A stretch of DNA of 64,000 nucleotides from Planctomycetota bacterium (GCA_016872835.1 VGYX01000001.1:177191-241190); one strand, 5' to 3'. Positions 9,901 to 18,586 are shown, counted from the first letter of the stretch. A program made the numbers and translations. The notes: generated from the letters alone by a model not told the origin.

Positions 9901-11087
9901 TGCAGCCGGAGGGGCTCGGTCGCGCGAACACCCATCGCGTCCATCGGTTCGACCACGATCGAGACTCCGGGCCGAAGTGGTGCACGCACCAACCACGTCA
10001 TCGGGCCTTGTGCCTCAACAAGCGCATCCTGAATCGGCGTGTTCGATGCATCGACCACCTGCACCATCGATGCCTTGGCGGGATCGAGTGCTGGAGCATC
10101 CAGCTGCAGCGTGATTCGCAGCGTGCTGTCGTCCAGGATCGGCCCGTTGTCCGGGACCGCGACGCCCCTCCACTCGGATCGGATGATCGGTCGAATCCCG
10201 GAGGCATATGAGGGTGGCGTGATCTCAAGCGAACCGGAGGCGATGGAGGGAGCGGTGACGATCCGGACATCGACAGGTTCCGTCTCGCCATCGGCAGCCA
10301 GTGCACAGAGGGTCATGCGATTCCCCTCCGCCTGAATCGGTCGCTCGAACGATCCATCAGCCTGACGGACCAGCTCGATCTCGCGCTCGTCGCGTAATCC
10401 GATGTCGGACCAGGTGGTGCAACGCGCTCGCACGCGCAGATCGGGCGCATCGCCCCGAAGCACCTTCACGCGGAACGGAATCTGGGAGCCGCGTGCGACC
10501 GCGGGTTCATCCCACGCATGCTCCAGCACGACACGTGGAAGCCACCGATCCATCGACCATGGTGTCAGGGTTCGACGCAGTCCGATCCATGAGCCTTGAG
10601 GCTCATGACGAATCCACCACACAGTCGCGAGCACCAGCAGGAGGGTGCCCATCATCCATGTGATGGCACCGGCGGATCGAAGGTGTCGCTCGATCCGAAT
10701 CCGTTGAAGCGATGACCGGGTCCGCTCGACGACGTCGGCCTCGAGTGATCCGGGCATGGCACGGTGCTCGAAGTCAAGGGCGCTCGCGAGAGATCCGCGA
10801 AGACATGGCTCCACCGACTCGAGTCGAAGTGTCGTGCTGGTCAGCGATGGTTTCTGGATCCAGCATCGCTCGATGATCGAACGCACCACGCGAATCGCGA
10901 ACAGGAGCCCGATCACAAGCAGGACAAGACGGACCACCATCGGCCATCGCACAAGCCAGTCGATCAGGATCGATCCTGTGACGCACAGGATCGAGAAGGT
11001 CAGAACGCGTGAGATGTGGTGCAGACGATCCAGCAGGAGCACCTTGCGGTGCAGGGATTGCAGGCGTGCTCGAATCGTGCCGCTCAC
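6906..11087 (-). CDS. giant membrane-anchored coiled-coil protein, DUF4175-like
   Basis: A protein of about 1393 residues. Two adjacent hydrophobic segments near residues 38-80 anchor it in the membrane, and a third is near 150. After these come beta-rich, Ig-like domains (about 190-520) and then a very long Gln/Ala/Arg/Glu-rich coiled-coil region (about 520-1390), ending in a Q/S/G-rich linker and a short helix. The architecture resembles DUF4175-family proteins of MoxR/Bat operons. The first in-frame codon is TTG at 11105. I prefer GTG at 11087 because a TAGGCT hexamer (11096-11101) lies 8 bases before it. The stop overlaps the next gene by 4 bases. The role is unknown; with MoxR and VWA partners, envelope stress or assembly is plausible. 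Confidence 0.8.
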   Translation of the reverse strand: MSGTIRARLQSLHRKVLLLDRLHHISRVLTFSILCVTGSILIDWLVRWPMVVRLVLLVIGLLFAIRVVRSIIERCWIQKPSLTSTTLRLESVEPCLRGSLASALDFEHRAMPGSLEADVVERTRSSLQRIRIERHLRSAGAITWMMGTLLLVLATVWWIRHEPQGSWIGLRRTLTPWSMDRWLPRVVLEHAWDEPAVARGSQIPFRVKVLRGDAPDLRVRARCTTWSDIGLRDEREIELVRQADGSFERPIQAEGNRMTLCALAADGETEPVDVRIVTAPSIASGSLEITPPSYASGIRPIIRSEWRGVAVPDNGPILDDSTLRITLQLDAPALDPAKASMVQVVDASNTPIQDALVEAQGPMTWLVRAPLRPGVSIVVEPMDAMGVRATEPLRLHPQVIEDSAPAVSVVDPEADEIILVGARVPFRIMAKDDIRLASIGWTLDRQQRSGEPSPLQLKAEQTDVADVQASIERVVDVRSMQVKSGDTLLLRGTTQDIHQDAQGSRAVIASEPRRLRVVDKEVLERQVRQQVGSLRETLARLESTQRDLMQDKDASNRTRAQGSVAERIRQASDTNSDLLERLKRNGIVDIPLTETLQEAGRSVSEARDQAELAQALSRDARSQDSDMERELRARQEEAAQRLADAVDLLDRDDDAAAMQRRAERLAETIQGLRASLQQAAQGTAGKPQEDLAPEQRQALQEQANRQRAAADEAAAMIEDLRDRAEKARGQDPAQARSLRQAAEEGEQGQASRRLDEAAERTDRNQSVAADESLQRAAEAVEKVRESLRQDRRARTEELRRRLASLAETLRALIEAASATLPRIDVAAADAGPETQAVSQELLRIATNTAAAGEDARQGDRSLATIAGSVVRASERFDASAAALAQATPEFMQARDGVSRGIELLREAQQKVAEARAKQDQASADRERQQLAAQFQRLTGRIRASRETVANALPAPGARIDRKGAAIQREQSTVVGDVQRTLQSGPGASEILKDAEVFKATIDRIDRDLVVVRDSLAQTTAGAMEIRRMDLIAEGLEGLSLALADPEPGDDPFADGKNEGQEGGAGGGGPRGEGQGKLPPITELRLIRQMQAQVNRQTRILDEARATGQPLDAELADLAVMQDDIRRLGESWFERMRQQRAAPTDDKSDATSDRPVTPGFLWQTRESTGQAPSNEPPSTPPANTPGKTLDELLGIAPAGSQSDTAARRRERKLDSALQKKDLDDLATAAQESIELVDELVGQRKDIGIETQRAQAEALANLDALLDAATKFQRQQQSSSASSGSSRKQQQSRQSGAEQRDGAQARQDGGAQQAARAGQAQRRQGGDPTGDASEPPAPEDPVAIDGVLEEGRIEWGALPQRIREIMSQARRDRVSALYQEATEAYYRRLAERREP

Positions 11088-11095
11088 GGTCCCAA

Positions 11096-11101
11096 AGCCT
11101 A
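11096..11101 (-). promoter_or_regulatory. candidate -10 element of the DUF4175-like gene (TAGGCT)
   Basis: Reverse-strand TAGGCT, 8 bases before the GTG at 11087, inside the only gap (67 bases) of the moxR operon. It suggests a second promoter. Confidence 0.35.
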
Positions 11102-11154
11102 GCAATCCGGGATGAAAGAGCTCGAAAAGTCCTTGTATTTCAGCCCACTTTCAA

Positions 11155-13410
11155 TCAGGCAAGACGAAGCGCCCGACGCCCCATCCACTCGGTCGCCAGA
11201 AGCGTGACCACAAGCACATACAGGGGCCACCGATCCCACAGGGGTCGCTGGATCGGCTGCCGGACGGTGATCGAGCGTGATGGAATGAGGGACGGAAGCT
11301 GCGAGGCGTCGAGCGCACGAAGCATCCTGCCGTTCGTGGCGCCCACGAGTCCCCGAAGCAGCGCGTGATCCGGAGTCGTGTCGACCTGTTCGGGTTGTTC
11401 GGATCGGACCTGCACCATCGCCTCGGTCGCGGTCCATCCTGCACCACGCCCGGCTCGAATGCGCCACGCACCCTCCGCTGGTGGTGCCCACGATCCCGCG
11501 TAGCGACCCATCTCCTGTGGTCGAAGACGGATCTCGATGACTTCCGAGCCGTCCGATCGCTCTGCCTCGACCACGACCGTCTCAAGAGTCGCGTCACCCA
11601 CACCATCCACCACAATGCGGGTCGGCTGGTCCACGGCCACACGGACCGGATCCACCTCGATGGCTGGCGCATTCCGGTCGGCCCGCAGGCTCTGTCGTGC
11701 GAGATGTCGGATGATCTGGATCCAGAATCGCTCCGGCAACGTCTCGCCACGGCCATGTCGCCATCGCCAGGTCTCGTCAGTGGCCACGTACGTGACCGTG
11801 CCTGCACCAAAGCGCATGGCCATGACGACAGGAAGGGTCTCCCTGGAGTCCTGTCCCGACGCGGTCGCCCAGGTCTCGACGGTCGGCTTCAGATTCCGCC
11901 TTTCGACGCGCTGGACCCACTCAAGGCGGGCCCATGGTTCTCCATCCTTCGACAAGGCGGTCGGCCAAGTTTCATCGCGATCGCCCAACCGGAGCAATCC
12001 GACCCGCGTGGCCATCTCGGTCGGAAGCATGGTGACCGGCTCGTCCCATCGTGGCATGTCACCAACCTCGGTGAATGGAAGCGTGTCCTCCAACAAGAAG
12101 CCCTTCCATGAGCCGGGTGTCGAACGCGGGCCACCGATCCAGAGAAGGCCGGTGCCCCGTGTCGCGACCATGTCGCGCAGCGCCTTCTGTCGAGCGTCAT
12201 CCAGGTAACTCCCTGGCACGTCGCCCAAGATGACGACGTCGAACGCCGCGAACTCCTCGGTGTTCGCGGGCAGACGTGCGAGTGGCGCCGTTCCCTCCTG
12301 CGCGAAGTCACGATCCGCGGAAAGCAGCATGACCGAGCTTTCCAGACCCGACTCGCGAAGCAGGAGATTCTTGAGGTAGCGGTACTCCCATCGCGGCCAA
12401 CCATCGACGAACAGCACCCGAAGGGGTCGATCCATGAAATCCACCTGGATCTCACGCCGATCGTTCGAGGCGTCCGCATCGGCACGATCCGAGACGATGA
12501 CGACTTCCCAATCAACCTTTCCAGCCGTCTGGCGTGAACCGGTGAGTGTGGTCTGAGAGCGACCGGATGCGTCGGGTTCCACTGTGCGCTCATCCAGCAC
12601 GACACCGGACACGCGTTCCCGCAGCACGACCTTCACCGGGTCCGCGGACGGATTCCTGATCACGACCGAAACCGGGACCTGATCGCGTGGGAAGGCGCGT
12701 TGTGGATGCTCGATCTCGGTGATCGCCCGATCCTGCATGCCGCGCTCGTCGCCAAGCGGGATCGCGATGAGAGGGGCCGACATGGAACCAAGACGCTGCC
12801 GTGTCGTCTCGTCGATCACATCCTGACTTCGCCCGTCGGTGACCAGAACCACCCCCCCGATGGGTCGTGTGCCAGAGCGATCCAGCCATTGCGCAAGAAC
12901 CGACGCGACAAGCGTGCGATCCGCGTCGATGGGCTCAAGCGCCTCCGCCGATGCCATGTCCCGAACACTTCCACCAAAGGTGTGCCACGCGATGTCATGA
13001 TCCTTCGCGATCTCCTTCCAGACGGGTTGCTGGATGAACATGCGCAACGCGTCATCTCGCGTGATCGCGCCGCCATTCATGTCGAGTTCGTCACGCACAC
13101 GAAGGCTGGTGCTTCGATCCAGCAACACATGCACCACATCGCGCTCGATCCGTTGGCGTGGCCACTCGATCATGGGACCGAGCGTCAGCAGCAGCACCAC
13201 ACCAAGCGAGAGCGCTCGACACGCGCCAAGTGCCAGTCGCGCAGGCCGGCCGCCCCGCAGGCCGGCGTACGAGGCCCATCCGATCCCCATCAGCAGCAAG
13301 CTGAGCAGCACGAGCATCCAGAGGGGGGGCGTGGTGCGCAGGACAAGCGTCCAGGACTCTCCCGCCAGATCCGGGGGGATCATGAGAACCCGTTCGATCC
13401 ACTCCCTCAT
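11155..13410 (-). CDS. VWA and glutamine-amidotransferase-like membrane protein
   Basis: A 751-residue protein with two N-terminal membrane helices (about 28-52 and 62-85). These are followed by a von Willebrand factor A-like domain whose metal site DRSTS is near residue 100 and whose LVTDGRS strand is near 190. A class-I glutamine-amidotransferase-like fold follows (FVDGWPRWEYRY, FDVVILGDVPG, GLLWIGGPRS, about 320-470), but I see no catalytic Cys-His pair. The last helix, near the C-terminus, is hydrophobic (LYVLVVTLLATEW). The ATG at 13410 was chosen because it overlaps the stop of the upstream BatA-like gene (ATGA). This two-part layout is common next to BatA-like proteins and MoxR. It probably forms a membrane complex with them. 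Confidence 0.8.
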   Translation of the reverse strand: MREWIERVLMIPPDLAGESWTLVLRTTPPLWMLVLLSLLLMGIGWASYAGLRGGRPARLALGACRALSLGVVLLLTLGPMIEWPRQRIERDVVHVLLDRSTSLRVRDELDMNGGAITRDDALRMFIQQPVWKEIAKDHDIAWHTFGGSVRDMASAEALEPIDADRTLVASVLAQWLDRSGTRPIGGVVLVTDGRSQDVIDETTRQRLGSMSAPLIAIPLGDERGMQDRAITEIEHPQRAFPRDQVPVSVVIRNPSADPVKVVLRERVSGVVLDERTVEPDASGRSQTTLTGSRQTAGKVDWEVVIVSDRADADASNDRREIQVDFMDRPLRVLFVDGWPRWEYRYLKNLLLRESGLESSVMLLSADRDFAQEGTAPLARLPANTEEFAAFDVVILGDVPGSYLDDARQKALRDMVATRGTGLLWIGGPRSTPGSWKGFLLEDTLPFTEVGDMPRWDEPVTMLPTEMATRVGLLRLGDRDETWPTALSKDGEPWARLEWVQRVERRNLKPTVETWATASGQDSRETLPVVMAMRFGAGTVTYVATDETWRWRHGRGETLPERFWIQIIRHLARQSLRADRNAPAIEVDPVRVAVDQPTRIVVDGVGDATLETVVVEAERSDGSEVIEIRLRPQEMGRYAGSWAPPAEGAWRIRAGRGAGWTATEAMVQVRSEQPEQVDTTPDHALLRGLVGATNGRMLRALDASQLPSLIPSRSITVRQPIQRPLWDRWPLYVLVVTLLATEWMGRRALRLA

Positions 13411-15470
13411 GCTGCCGTCCCCACCGCTGGACGTGGACTGGATCGGCGCGACCACAGGCTTTCACCCACCAGCAACAGCAGTGCAAGCAGCAGAAGGGGC
13501 CGTGTCCACGCCGATTCCTGACGCATGGAATCCTGTGTCAACACCTGCTCGGCGTTCAGGCGGGTCCATGTCCCAGCCGGCGACCACCATTTATCGATCT
13601 CGGATGCATCCACCCGCTCGATGCTCGCGGCTTGTGGATCAAGCCGTGCCGCGATTGGACGAGCGCGGCCATCGCGCTGCTCCAGCGACCACAGGCCGGG
13701 AAAGGGCACTGGTCGCGTTGTGCGCCCCTCCGCATCAATCTCGATCACCATCGACCGTCGTGGATCCGTCGAGCGCAGGAGACCACCTGCCGCGGGGGGG
13801 CCGAGTCGTGCGATCGCACCGGTCATGACCACACTGGATCCGCGGGCAAGCGCGCGTCCGGCCCGAATCACCTCCTGGAAGAAGGGCACCATGAGAGGGC
13901 GCAACGGCATGTCCGTGCACTCCAACTCCGGTGGAAACGCCAGGAGCACGAGCAGGCCCTGCCCATCGGGTGATCGGATCGTAAGCGCCGCAGGCTCACC
14001 CGTCTCGAAGATCAGGACCGACTCCGATCGATCTGATGCGATGTTCCAGGAACGCTGGACCGACACCGGCTCCGTCAACACGTCGATCTCGGCACCCAGC
14101 GCGGCAAGCAAGGTGCCGCGTGGTTGTCGTGGTGCGAATCTCCGCGTCTCACCATCCCCCCGCGGCGACAACTCGACTCGCACACCAGACTCCCGGCTCA
14201 GGTCGAGAAGCCAGGTCTGGTCGCCACCCTGCACCGGCATGATGACGATCAAACCTCCCTCGCGCAGATGCTTTGAAGTCCACTTCCAGCCCGCCGCGTC
14301 GAGCAGGTCCGGTCGAGTGAGGATGACCACGTCGGCATCGGCCGGCGGACGAATGCCAAGCATCGAAGGATCCAGCTCTCGCACCTGGACATCCGCCGAC
14401 TCCATCGCCTGCTGGATCCATCCTGATGCGGAAAGTTGATCGAGCCTTTGACCTTCTCGTCGTCGACCCACGATCGTCACCTTCGGTGTGGTCGTGGCCG
14501 TGTTGACCACCGACATGGTGTCGTCGAGGGGTTGTGCATCCGGTCGGAGCCCGACCGTGCACGACTCGATCGGCGTCCTTGGAAGTGGGATGTCCTTGCG
14601 TGCCTGTGGTGCACCCGCCATCCATGCAAGGTCCGACTGTGCCAGCACGTCACCGACGACGGACCGAATCTGCACATCGTCACTCGATCCTGTGTCGCCG
14701 GAACGACGGATGTCGACCCGCATCGAACCCTGTCCCATCATGCTGGTTGCGCGAAGAATGGACGCCTGATCGATCCAGCGGTTCGGTGCCGGATCGGGAA
14801 CGGTCGGCACACACCGCCATCGCACGGCTCGGGCGCGATCCCTCCATGACGCGGGCAAGGCACGATCCGCCGAGACGCTTCCACGCCGAAGCGAACTTGC
14901 CAACAGAACCTCCCGAGGTGAGGATTCTGGCTCTGGTGGAAGCGCAAGCTCGAGAGCGCCCTGAAGATCCGATGGAACCGGTTTCGCGATCCAGTCGCGG
15001 ATGCTCGATCGGATCCGCTCATGATCGAGGGTTGGCTGCAACTCGACGCGTGGTGGGCTTGAAGCACGAACGATCGCGGCCTGATCTCCTGGCCGCAGCG
15101 TGGAAATCTCCCGCAGGAGATGCTCCTGCATCACCTGGATAACCGGCGTGCCGTCCGAAAGCGTCTCGGCGGACGTGGCACCGTCATCGATCACGATCCA
15201 GAGTTCACGGGGCCCCGACGCGGCACCCATGAGGCCGATGAATGGTCCGGCCATGGCGGCACCCACAAGCCCGATGCCCAGCGCACGCAGGACAAGCAGG
15301 ATCCATCCATCCAGACGGCGTCGCCGACGAAGACGCTCCAGTGCTCGCTGCAGCAGCATCGTGCTTGGCCAGGCCGTGGTGCGTGGCCGACGCAAAAGCA
15401 CATGAAGGATGATCGGGAGCGCCGCCGCACCCAGCGCCGCGATCGCGAGCCCGGGAACAAGGAAGCTCAC
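13407..15470 (-). CDS. BatA-like aerotolerance-type membrane protein
   Basis: A 687-residue protein that begins with the short BatA N-terminal domain (two hydrophobic helices flanking HVLLRRPRTTAWPST and a basic stretch of Arg residues near 50-55). A VWA-like domain follows (WIVIDDGATSAETL near residue 90), then a long extracytoplasmic part and a final membrane helix (PLLLLALLLLVGESLW). In other bacteria, Bat proteins work with a MoxR ATPase and a DUF58 protein and are linked to envelope stress and aerotolerance. The GTG start at 15470 overlaps the upstream stop (GTGA), and the 3' end overlaps the next gene (ATGA), so the whole operon is translationally coupled. Exact substrates are unknown. 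Confidence 0.8.
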   Translation of the reverse strand: MSFLVPGLAIAALGAAALPIILHVLLRRPRTTAWPSTMLLQRALERLRRRRRLDGWILLVLRALGIGLVGAAMAGPFIGLMGAASGPRELWIVIDDGATSAETLSDGTPVIQVMQEHLLREISTLRPGDQAAIVRASSPPRVELQPTLDHERIRSSIRDWIAKPVPSDLQGALELALPPEPESSPREVLLASSLRRGSVSADRALPASWRDRARAVRWRCVPTVPDPAPNRWIDQASILRATSMMGQGSMRVDIRRSGDTGSSDDVQIRSVVGDVLAQSDLAWMAGAPQARKDIPLPRTPIESCTVGLRPDAQPLDDTMSVVNTATTTPKVTIVGRRREGQRLDQLSASGWIQQAMESADVQVRELDPSMLGIRPPADADVVILTRPDLLDAAGWKWTSKHLREGGLIVIMPVQGGDQTWLLDLSRESGVRVELSPRGDGETRRFAPRQPRGTLLAALGAEIDVLTEPVSVQRSWNIASDRSESVLIFETGEPAALTIRSPDGQGLLVLLAFPPELECTDMPLRPLMVPFFQEVIRAGRALARGSSVVMTGAIARLGPPAAGGLLRSTDPRRSMVIEIDAEGRTTRPVPFPGLWSLEQRDGRARPIAARLDPQAASIERVDASEIDKWWSPAGTWTRLNAEQVLTQDSMRQESAWTRPLLLLALLLLVGESLWSRRSSPRPAVGTAA

Positions 15471-16435
15471 GACCGTCTCCGTGCACGCCAGGCTGCCTCA
15501 CGGCGGCTCAGGAGCGCGGCAAGGGTGGGTCCGACCGAGGCATGGCTGTCCACGCGGACAAGGTCGTATGAAAGGCTTCGCGCCATCCGCTCAAGTTCCG
15601 CGTCAAAGGCCTGCAGCGCCTCCAGATATGCGGGTCGGAGCGTCTCCGCATCCGCCTCGACCACCTCGGCACCCTCCATGTCCTCGAATCGCCGGAAACC
15701 CTCGATGGGAAACTGGATCTCCTGCCGGTCCATGATCCGTACCAGCACCACATCGTGACCACGAAAACGCGCCTTGCCCAGCGCCTCCTGAATCGGTGCG
15801 AGGGGCTGCTGAAAGTCACTCAAGATGAAGAGCAGGCCGCGCGTGTTGAGTGTCGAGATGCCGTGATCGATGGCGCGTGGCATGTCCGCCACACCACCCA
15901 CCCGGACCGACGCGAGTGCCTGCACCATGCTTCGCCACTGTCCGTGGGAACCGGATCGGCGCACGCCGATGCGTGATGTTTCCGCAAAGACCTCCAATCC
16001 GACGCGATCGCGCTGTTCCAGACACAGATGTGCGATCGCCACGGTGATCGCGGCGGCGCAGTCGAACTTCGTCCACTGCAGCGAGTCGCGGCCCGCATCG
16101 GTTCCACCCCATCCGGGCTTCACTGTGATCGAACCGAATCGCATGCTGTTGCTCGCGTCGACCAGGACGAGCACGTCCAGATCCGTCTCTTGCTCGTAGC
16201 GCTTCAGATGGAGCTTGTCACTGCGACCGAACACCTTCCAGTCGAGATGACGAAGTGACTCGCCTGGTGTGTAGGGACGGTGCTCGGAGAATTCGACGGC
16301 CTGACCCTGACGAGGGCTTGCGTGGAGACCCATGCCGAGACCTTCTACCAGCATGCGCGCGCGAAGTTCGAATGGCGCCAGCTGTGCCAGCGTCTCCGGC
16401 GCCAGATAGGCCTCGGCACGGAGCGGTGCGGTCAA
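15467..16435 (-). CDS. DUF58 domain protein
   Basis: A 322-residue cytoplasmic protein of the DUF58 family, the usual partner of MoxR ATPases. The signature EFSEHRPYTPGESLRHLDWKVFGR lies near residues 48-71 (quoted in two parts: EFSEHRPYTPGES, LRHLDWKVFGR), followed by a VWA-like metal site VDASNSMRFG near residue 93. The family is a predicted MoxR substrate or adaptor. The start is TTG at 16435; it is the only sensible initiation codon before the conserved region and it overlaps the moxR stop as TTGA, so coupled re-initiation is likely. No membrane segments are present. Confidence 0.88.
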   Translation of the reverse strand: MTAPLRAEAYLAPETLAQLAPFELRARMLVEGLGMGLHASPRQGQAVEFSEHRPYTPGESLRHLDWKVFGRSDKLHLKRYEQETDLDVLVLVDASNSMRFGSITVKPGWGGTDAGRDSLQWTKFDCAAAITVAIAHLCLEQRDRVGLEVFAETSRIGVRRSGSHGQWRSMVQALASVRVGGVADMPRAIDHGISTLNTRGLLFILSDFQQPLAPIQEALGKARFRGHDVVLVRIMDRQEIQFPIEGFRRFEDMEGAEVVEADAETLRPAYLEALQAFDAELERMARSLSYDLVRVDSHASVGPTLAALLSRREAAWRARRRS

Positions 16436-17499
16436 CGGATGAGCCGGTCCAGCGGCTGTCCATCCGCGGCCGCGTCGACCGGTACCTCGTCGATCAAACG
16501 CTGAATGATGGTCTCGCTGGTGACGCCGTCGGCCTCGGCGTTGAAGTTCGTCACGATACGGTGCCGAAGCACTGGCATCGACACTGCGTGCAGGTGGCGT
16601 GTCTCGACATGACTGTCACCTGACAGAAGCGCCTTGGCCTTCGCGGCGAGCACCAGGAATTGGCTGGCACGTGGACCCGCACCCCAGGCCACATAGTCGC
16701 GCACGATCGCGGGCGTCTGTGGAGTCGCCGCAGGTTCCTGCTTCACGCGCGTGGCCCGCACGATCCGGAGCGCATGACGCATCACATGTTCCGCGATCGG
16801 CATGCGGCGCACCACGGACTGGGCGCGCGCCAGATCCTCCGCGCTGAGCACGCTCTCGGTCTGGAGCACCTGCTCACCCGTGGTGCGGGCGACGATCTCC
16901 ATCTCCTCGGCCTCGGTCGGGTAACCGATCCGGATGTTCAGCATGAATCGGTCCAACTGCGCCTCGGGCAGGGGATAGGTGCCTTCCTGCTCGATCGGAT
17001 TCTGGGTCGCCAGCACAAAGAACGGCGAGGGAAGGTGGTGCGCGACGCCGCCCACGGTGACCTGCCGTTCCTGCATGGCCTCGAGCAGCGCAGCCTGTGT
17101 CTTGGGTGGCGTGCGATTGATCTCGTCCGCGAGCACCAGGTTGGCGAAGATCGGACCGCGCACGAATCGCAGCGAGCGGTTTCCGGTTGTCCGATCCTCC
17201 TGAATCACCTCGGTGCCGGTGATGTCGGAGGGCATCAGATCCGGCGTGAACTGGATCCGGCTGAACTGCATTCCGAGCGTGCGTGCAAGGGTCGCGATCA
17301 GGAGCGTCTTGGCGAGGCCAGGAACGCCCTCCACGACGGCATGTGCACCACAGAGCATCGCCAGAAGGATCTCGTCGAGGACACGATCCTGTCCGACGAT
17401 CACACGATGCACCTCGGAGCGCACGCGGCGGATCGCCTCGTTGGCCCACGTCGCGTCATCGGTCGTGGCAAACATGCCGGTCTCGCGGGATGTGTCCAT
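16432..17499 (-). CDS. moxR: MoxR-family AAA+ ATPase
   Basis: A 355-residue AAA+ chaperone-like ATPase. Walker A is GVPGLAKT (about residues 56-63), Walker B is VLADEINR, followed by the MoxR motif TPPKTQAALLEAM, sensor 1 is FVLATQNPIEQ, and a C-terminal lid domain follows. MoxR proteins remodel or activate VWA-domain proteins. All three expected partners (DUF58, BatA-like, VWA/amidotransferase-like) follow in the same operon with 4-base overlaps. The ATG at 17499 was chosen because a TATACT hexamer ends exactly 6 bases before it, consistent with a leaderless transcript. The reading frame runs further upstream, but that part overlaps mutM. Confidence 0.93.
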   Translation of the reverse strand: MDTSRETGMFATTDDATWANEAIRRVRSEVHRVIVGQDRVLDEILLAMLCGAHAVVEGVPGLAKTLLIATLARTLGMQFSRIQFTPDLMPSDITGTEVIQEDRTTGNRSLRFVRGPIFANLVLADEINRTPPKTQAALLEAMQERQVTVGGVAHHLPSPFFVLATQNPIEQEGTYPLPEAQLDRFMLNIRIGYPTEAEEMEIVARTTGEQVLQTESVLSAEDLARAQSVVRRMPIAEHVMRHALRIVRATRVKQEPAATPQTPAIVRDYVAWGAGPRASQFLVLAAKAKALLSGDSHVETRHLHAVSMPVLRHRIVTNFNAEADGVTSETIIQRLIDEVPVDAAADGQPLDRLIR

Positions 17500-17505
17500 G
17501 GATCG

Positions 17506-17511
17506 AGTATA
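17506..17511 (-). promoter_or_regulatory. candidate -10 element of moxR (TATACT)
   Basis: TATACT on the reverse strand, 6 bases before the moxR ATG. It lies inside the 22-base spacer to the divergent mutM and overlaps the mutM hexamer. No convincing -35 box is visible. Confidence 0.5.
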
Positions 17512-17515
17512 GAGT
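17510..17515 (+). promoter_or_regulatory. candidate -10 element of mutM (TAGAGT)
   Basis: TAGAGT on the forward strand, 6 bases before the mutM GTG. The start codon is fixed independently by the catalytic proline that follows it, which makes this a good test case for leaderless initiation. Confidence 0.45.
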
Positions 17516-17521
17516 TCATGC

Positions 17522-18373
17522 GTGCCGGAACTGCCGGAAATCGAGAGTCTTCGACGCTCGCTTTGCACCGCGATTCTCGGCGCAGAAGTGCTCGATGGGG
17601 GTGTGCTTCGACGCGACATGCTGCATCGCGCCCCGGGCGCGCCGGCCCATCCACTCTCGCGCGGCGAAGTGGTTCTCGCCCTGCATCGCAAGGGCAAGCA
17701 GCTGGTCCTTGAGATGCATTCTGGAGTGTGCCTCCTGATTCATCTCGGCATGAGTGGATCCATCCGAGTCATGACGGGAGAGGCGAAGCCCGAGTCGCAT
17801 GTGCATGCCGTGTGGCGAATGAAGCGGGACGGCGAAACATTCTCGTTCCGGCATCGTGATCCGCGTCGATTTGGCTGGTTGGAGAGCCATGCCTCGATGG
17901 CGTCGGTCGAGCGACATGCGTGGTCCGCTCTTGGGCCGGACGCCCTGGAGGTCTCCGTCGAACATCTCGCGCGTTCGCTTCGTGAGAGTCGCAGACCCCT
18001 GAAGTCATTGCTTCTTGATCAGGGTCGAATCGCGGGCCTTGGGAACATCTATGTGGACGAGATCCTGTTTCGGGCAAGACTTCATCCGGAGTGTCGGTCC
18101 GATCGCGTGCCGGGTGACAGGTTGGAGGGACTCCTTCGGTCGATTCATGGCGTTCTTGCCCACGCGGTCGAGCTTGGGGGCAGCACCATCCGTGATCACC
18201 GGACCGCTGATGGTGGCTGGGGTGCGTTTCAGGATGAGCACCAGGTCTATGGCCGCGCCGGCATGCCGTGCAGGTCCTGTCGAGCGAAGCTGACCACGAC
18301 GCAGGTCTGTCAACGAACCACCGTGTTCTGCAGGAACTGCCAGCGACGCAGGCCCCAGAAGGGCCGTCCGTGA
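17522..18373 (+). CDS. mutM: formamidopyrimidine-DNA glycosylase
   Basis: A base-excision repair enzyme that removes 8-oxoguanine and formamidopyrimidines and cuts the strand by beta/delta elimination. It has 283 residues. The N-terminal catalytic PELPE (Pro2 nucleophile, Glu3) fixes the GTG start at 17522. Conserved elements are the beta-loop lysine (HRKGKQ), LIHLGMSG, the helix-two-turn-helix GLGNIYVDE, and a C-terminal zinc finger with CxxC-x16-CxxC spacing (CRSC ... CRNC), including the Arg of RTTVFC that contacts the lesion. It is divergent from moxR. Downstream lies the candidate replication origin. Confidence 0.96.
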   Translation: MPELPEIESLRRSLCTAILGAEVLDGGVLRRDMLHRAPGAPAHPLSRGEVVLALHRKGKQLVLEMHSGVCLLIHLGMSGSIRVMTGEAKPESHVHAVWRMKRDGETFSFRHRDPRRFGWLESHASMASVERHAWSALGPDALEVSVEHLARSLRESRRPLKSLLLDQGRIAGLGNIYVDEILFRARLHPECRSDRVPGDRLEGLLRSIHGVLAHAVELGGSTIRDHRTADGGWGAFQDEHQVYGRAGMPCRSCRAKLTTTQVCQRTTVFCRNCQRRRPQKGRP

Positions 18374-18538
18374 CCTGTGAGCGATCTTCCAACCTGGGCT
18401 GTCGCCGAACCGTCCGCATGTGGAAACCGGCCAGCGAGTTCCTTGCCGCCCTGTGAGGTCCGTTGTGCAGCGGTTTGCCTTCAGATGCTCGATCATCGAG
18501 TCCAACCCCGTGCGTCTAGCTGCAGAAAGAAAACCCAA

Positions 18539-18554
18539 GAGATTCTTTAATCTC
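18539..18554. repeat. small inverted repeat in the candidate origin
   Basis: GAGATT and AATCTC separated by four bases, within the most AT-rich part of the dnaA-mutM spacer. It could be part of the unwinding region or a weak terminator for mutM. Confidence 0.35.
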
Positions 18555-18577
18555 CATAGAAAAGGGCCCTGTTGGGA

Positions 18578-18586
18578 TGTGGACAA
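18578..18586 (-). promoter_or_regulatory. DnaA box TTGTCCACA
   Basis: Reverse-strand TTGTCCACA, one mismatch from the Escherichia coli consensus and the preferred box form in several GC-rich bacteria. It lies in the AT-rich spacer downstream of dnaA. Confidence 0.6.

Noticed and set aside
7700..10400. Long frames on the forward strand opposite the giant coiled-coil gene
   Set aside because: Arg/Ser-rich shadow frames of the repetitive coding strand, no recognisable domains.
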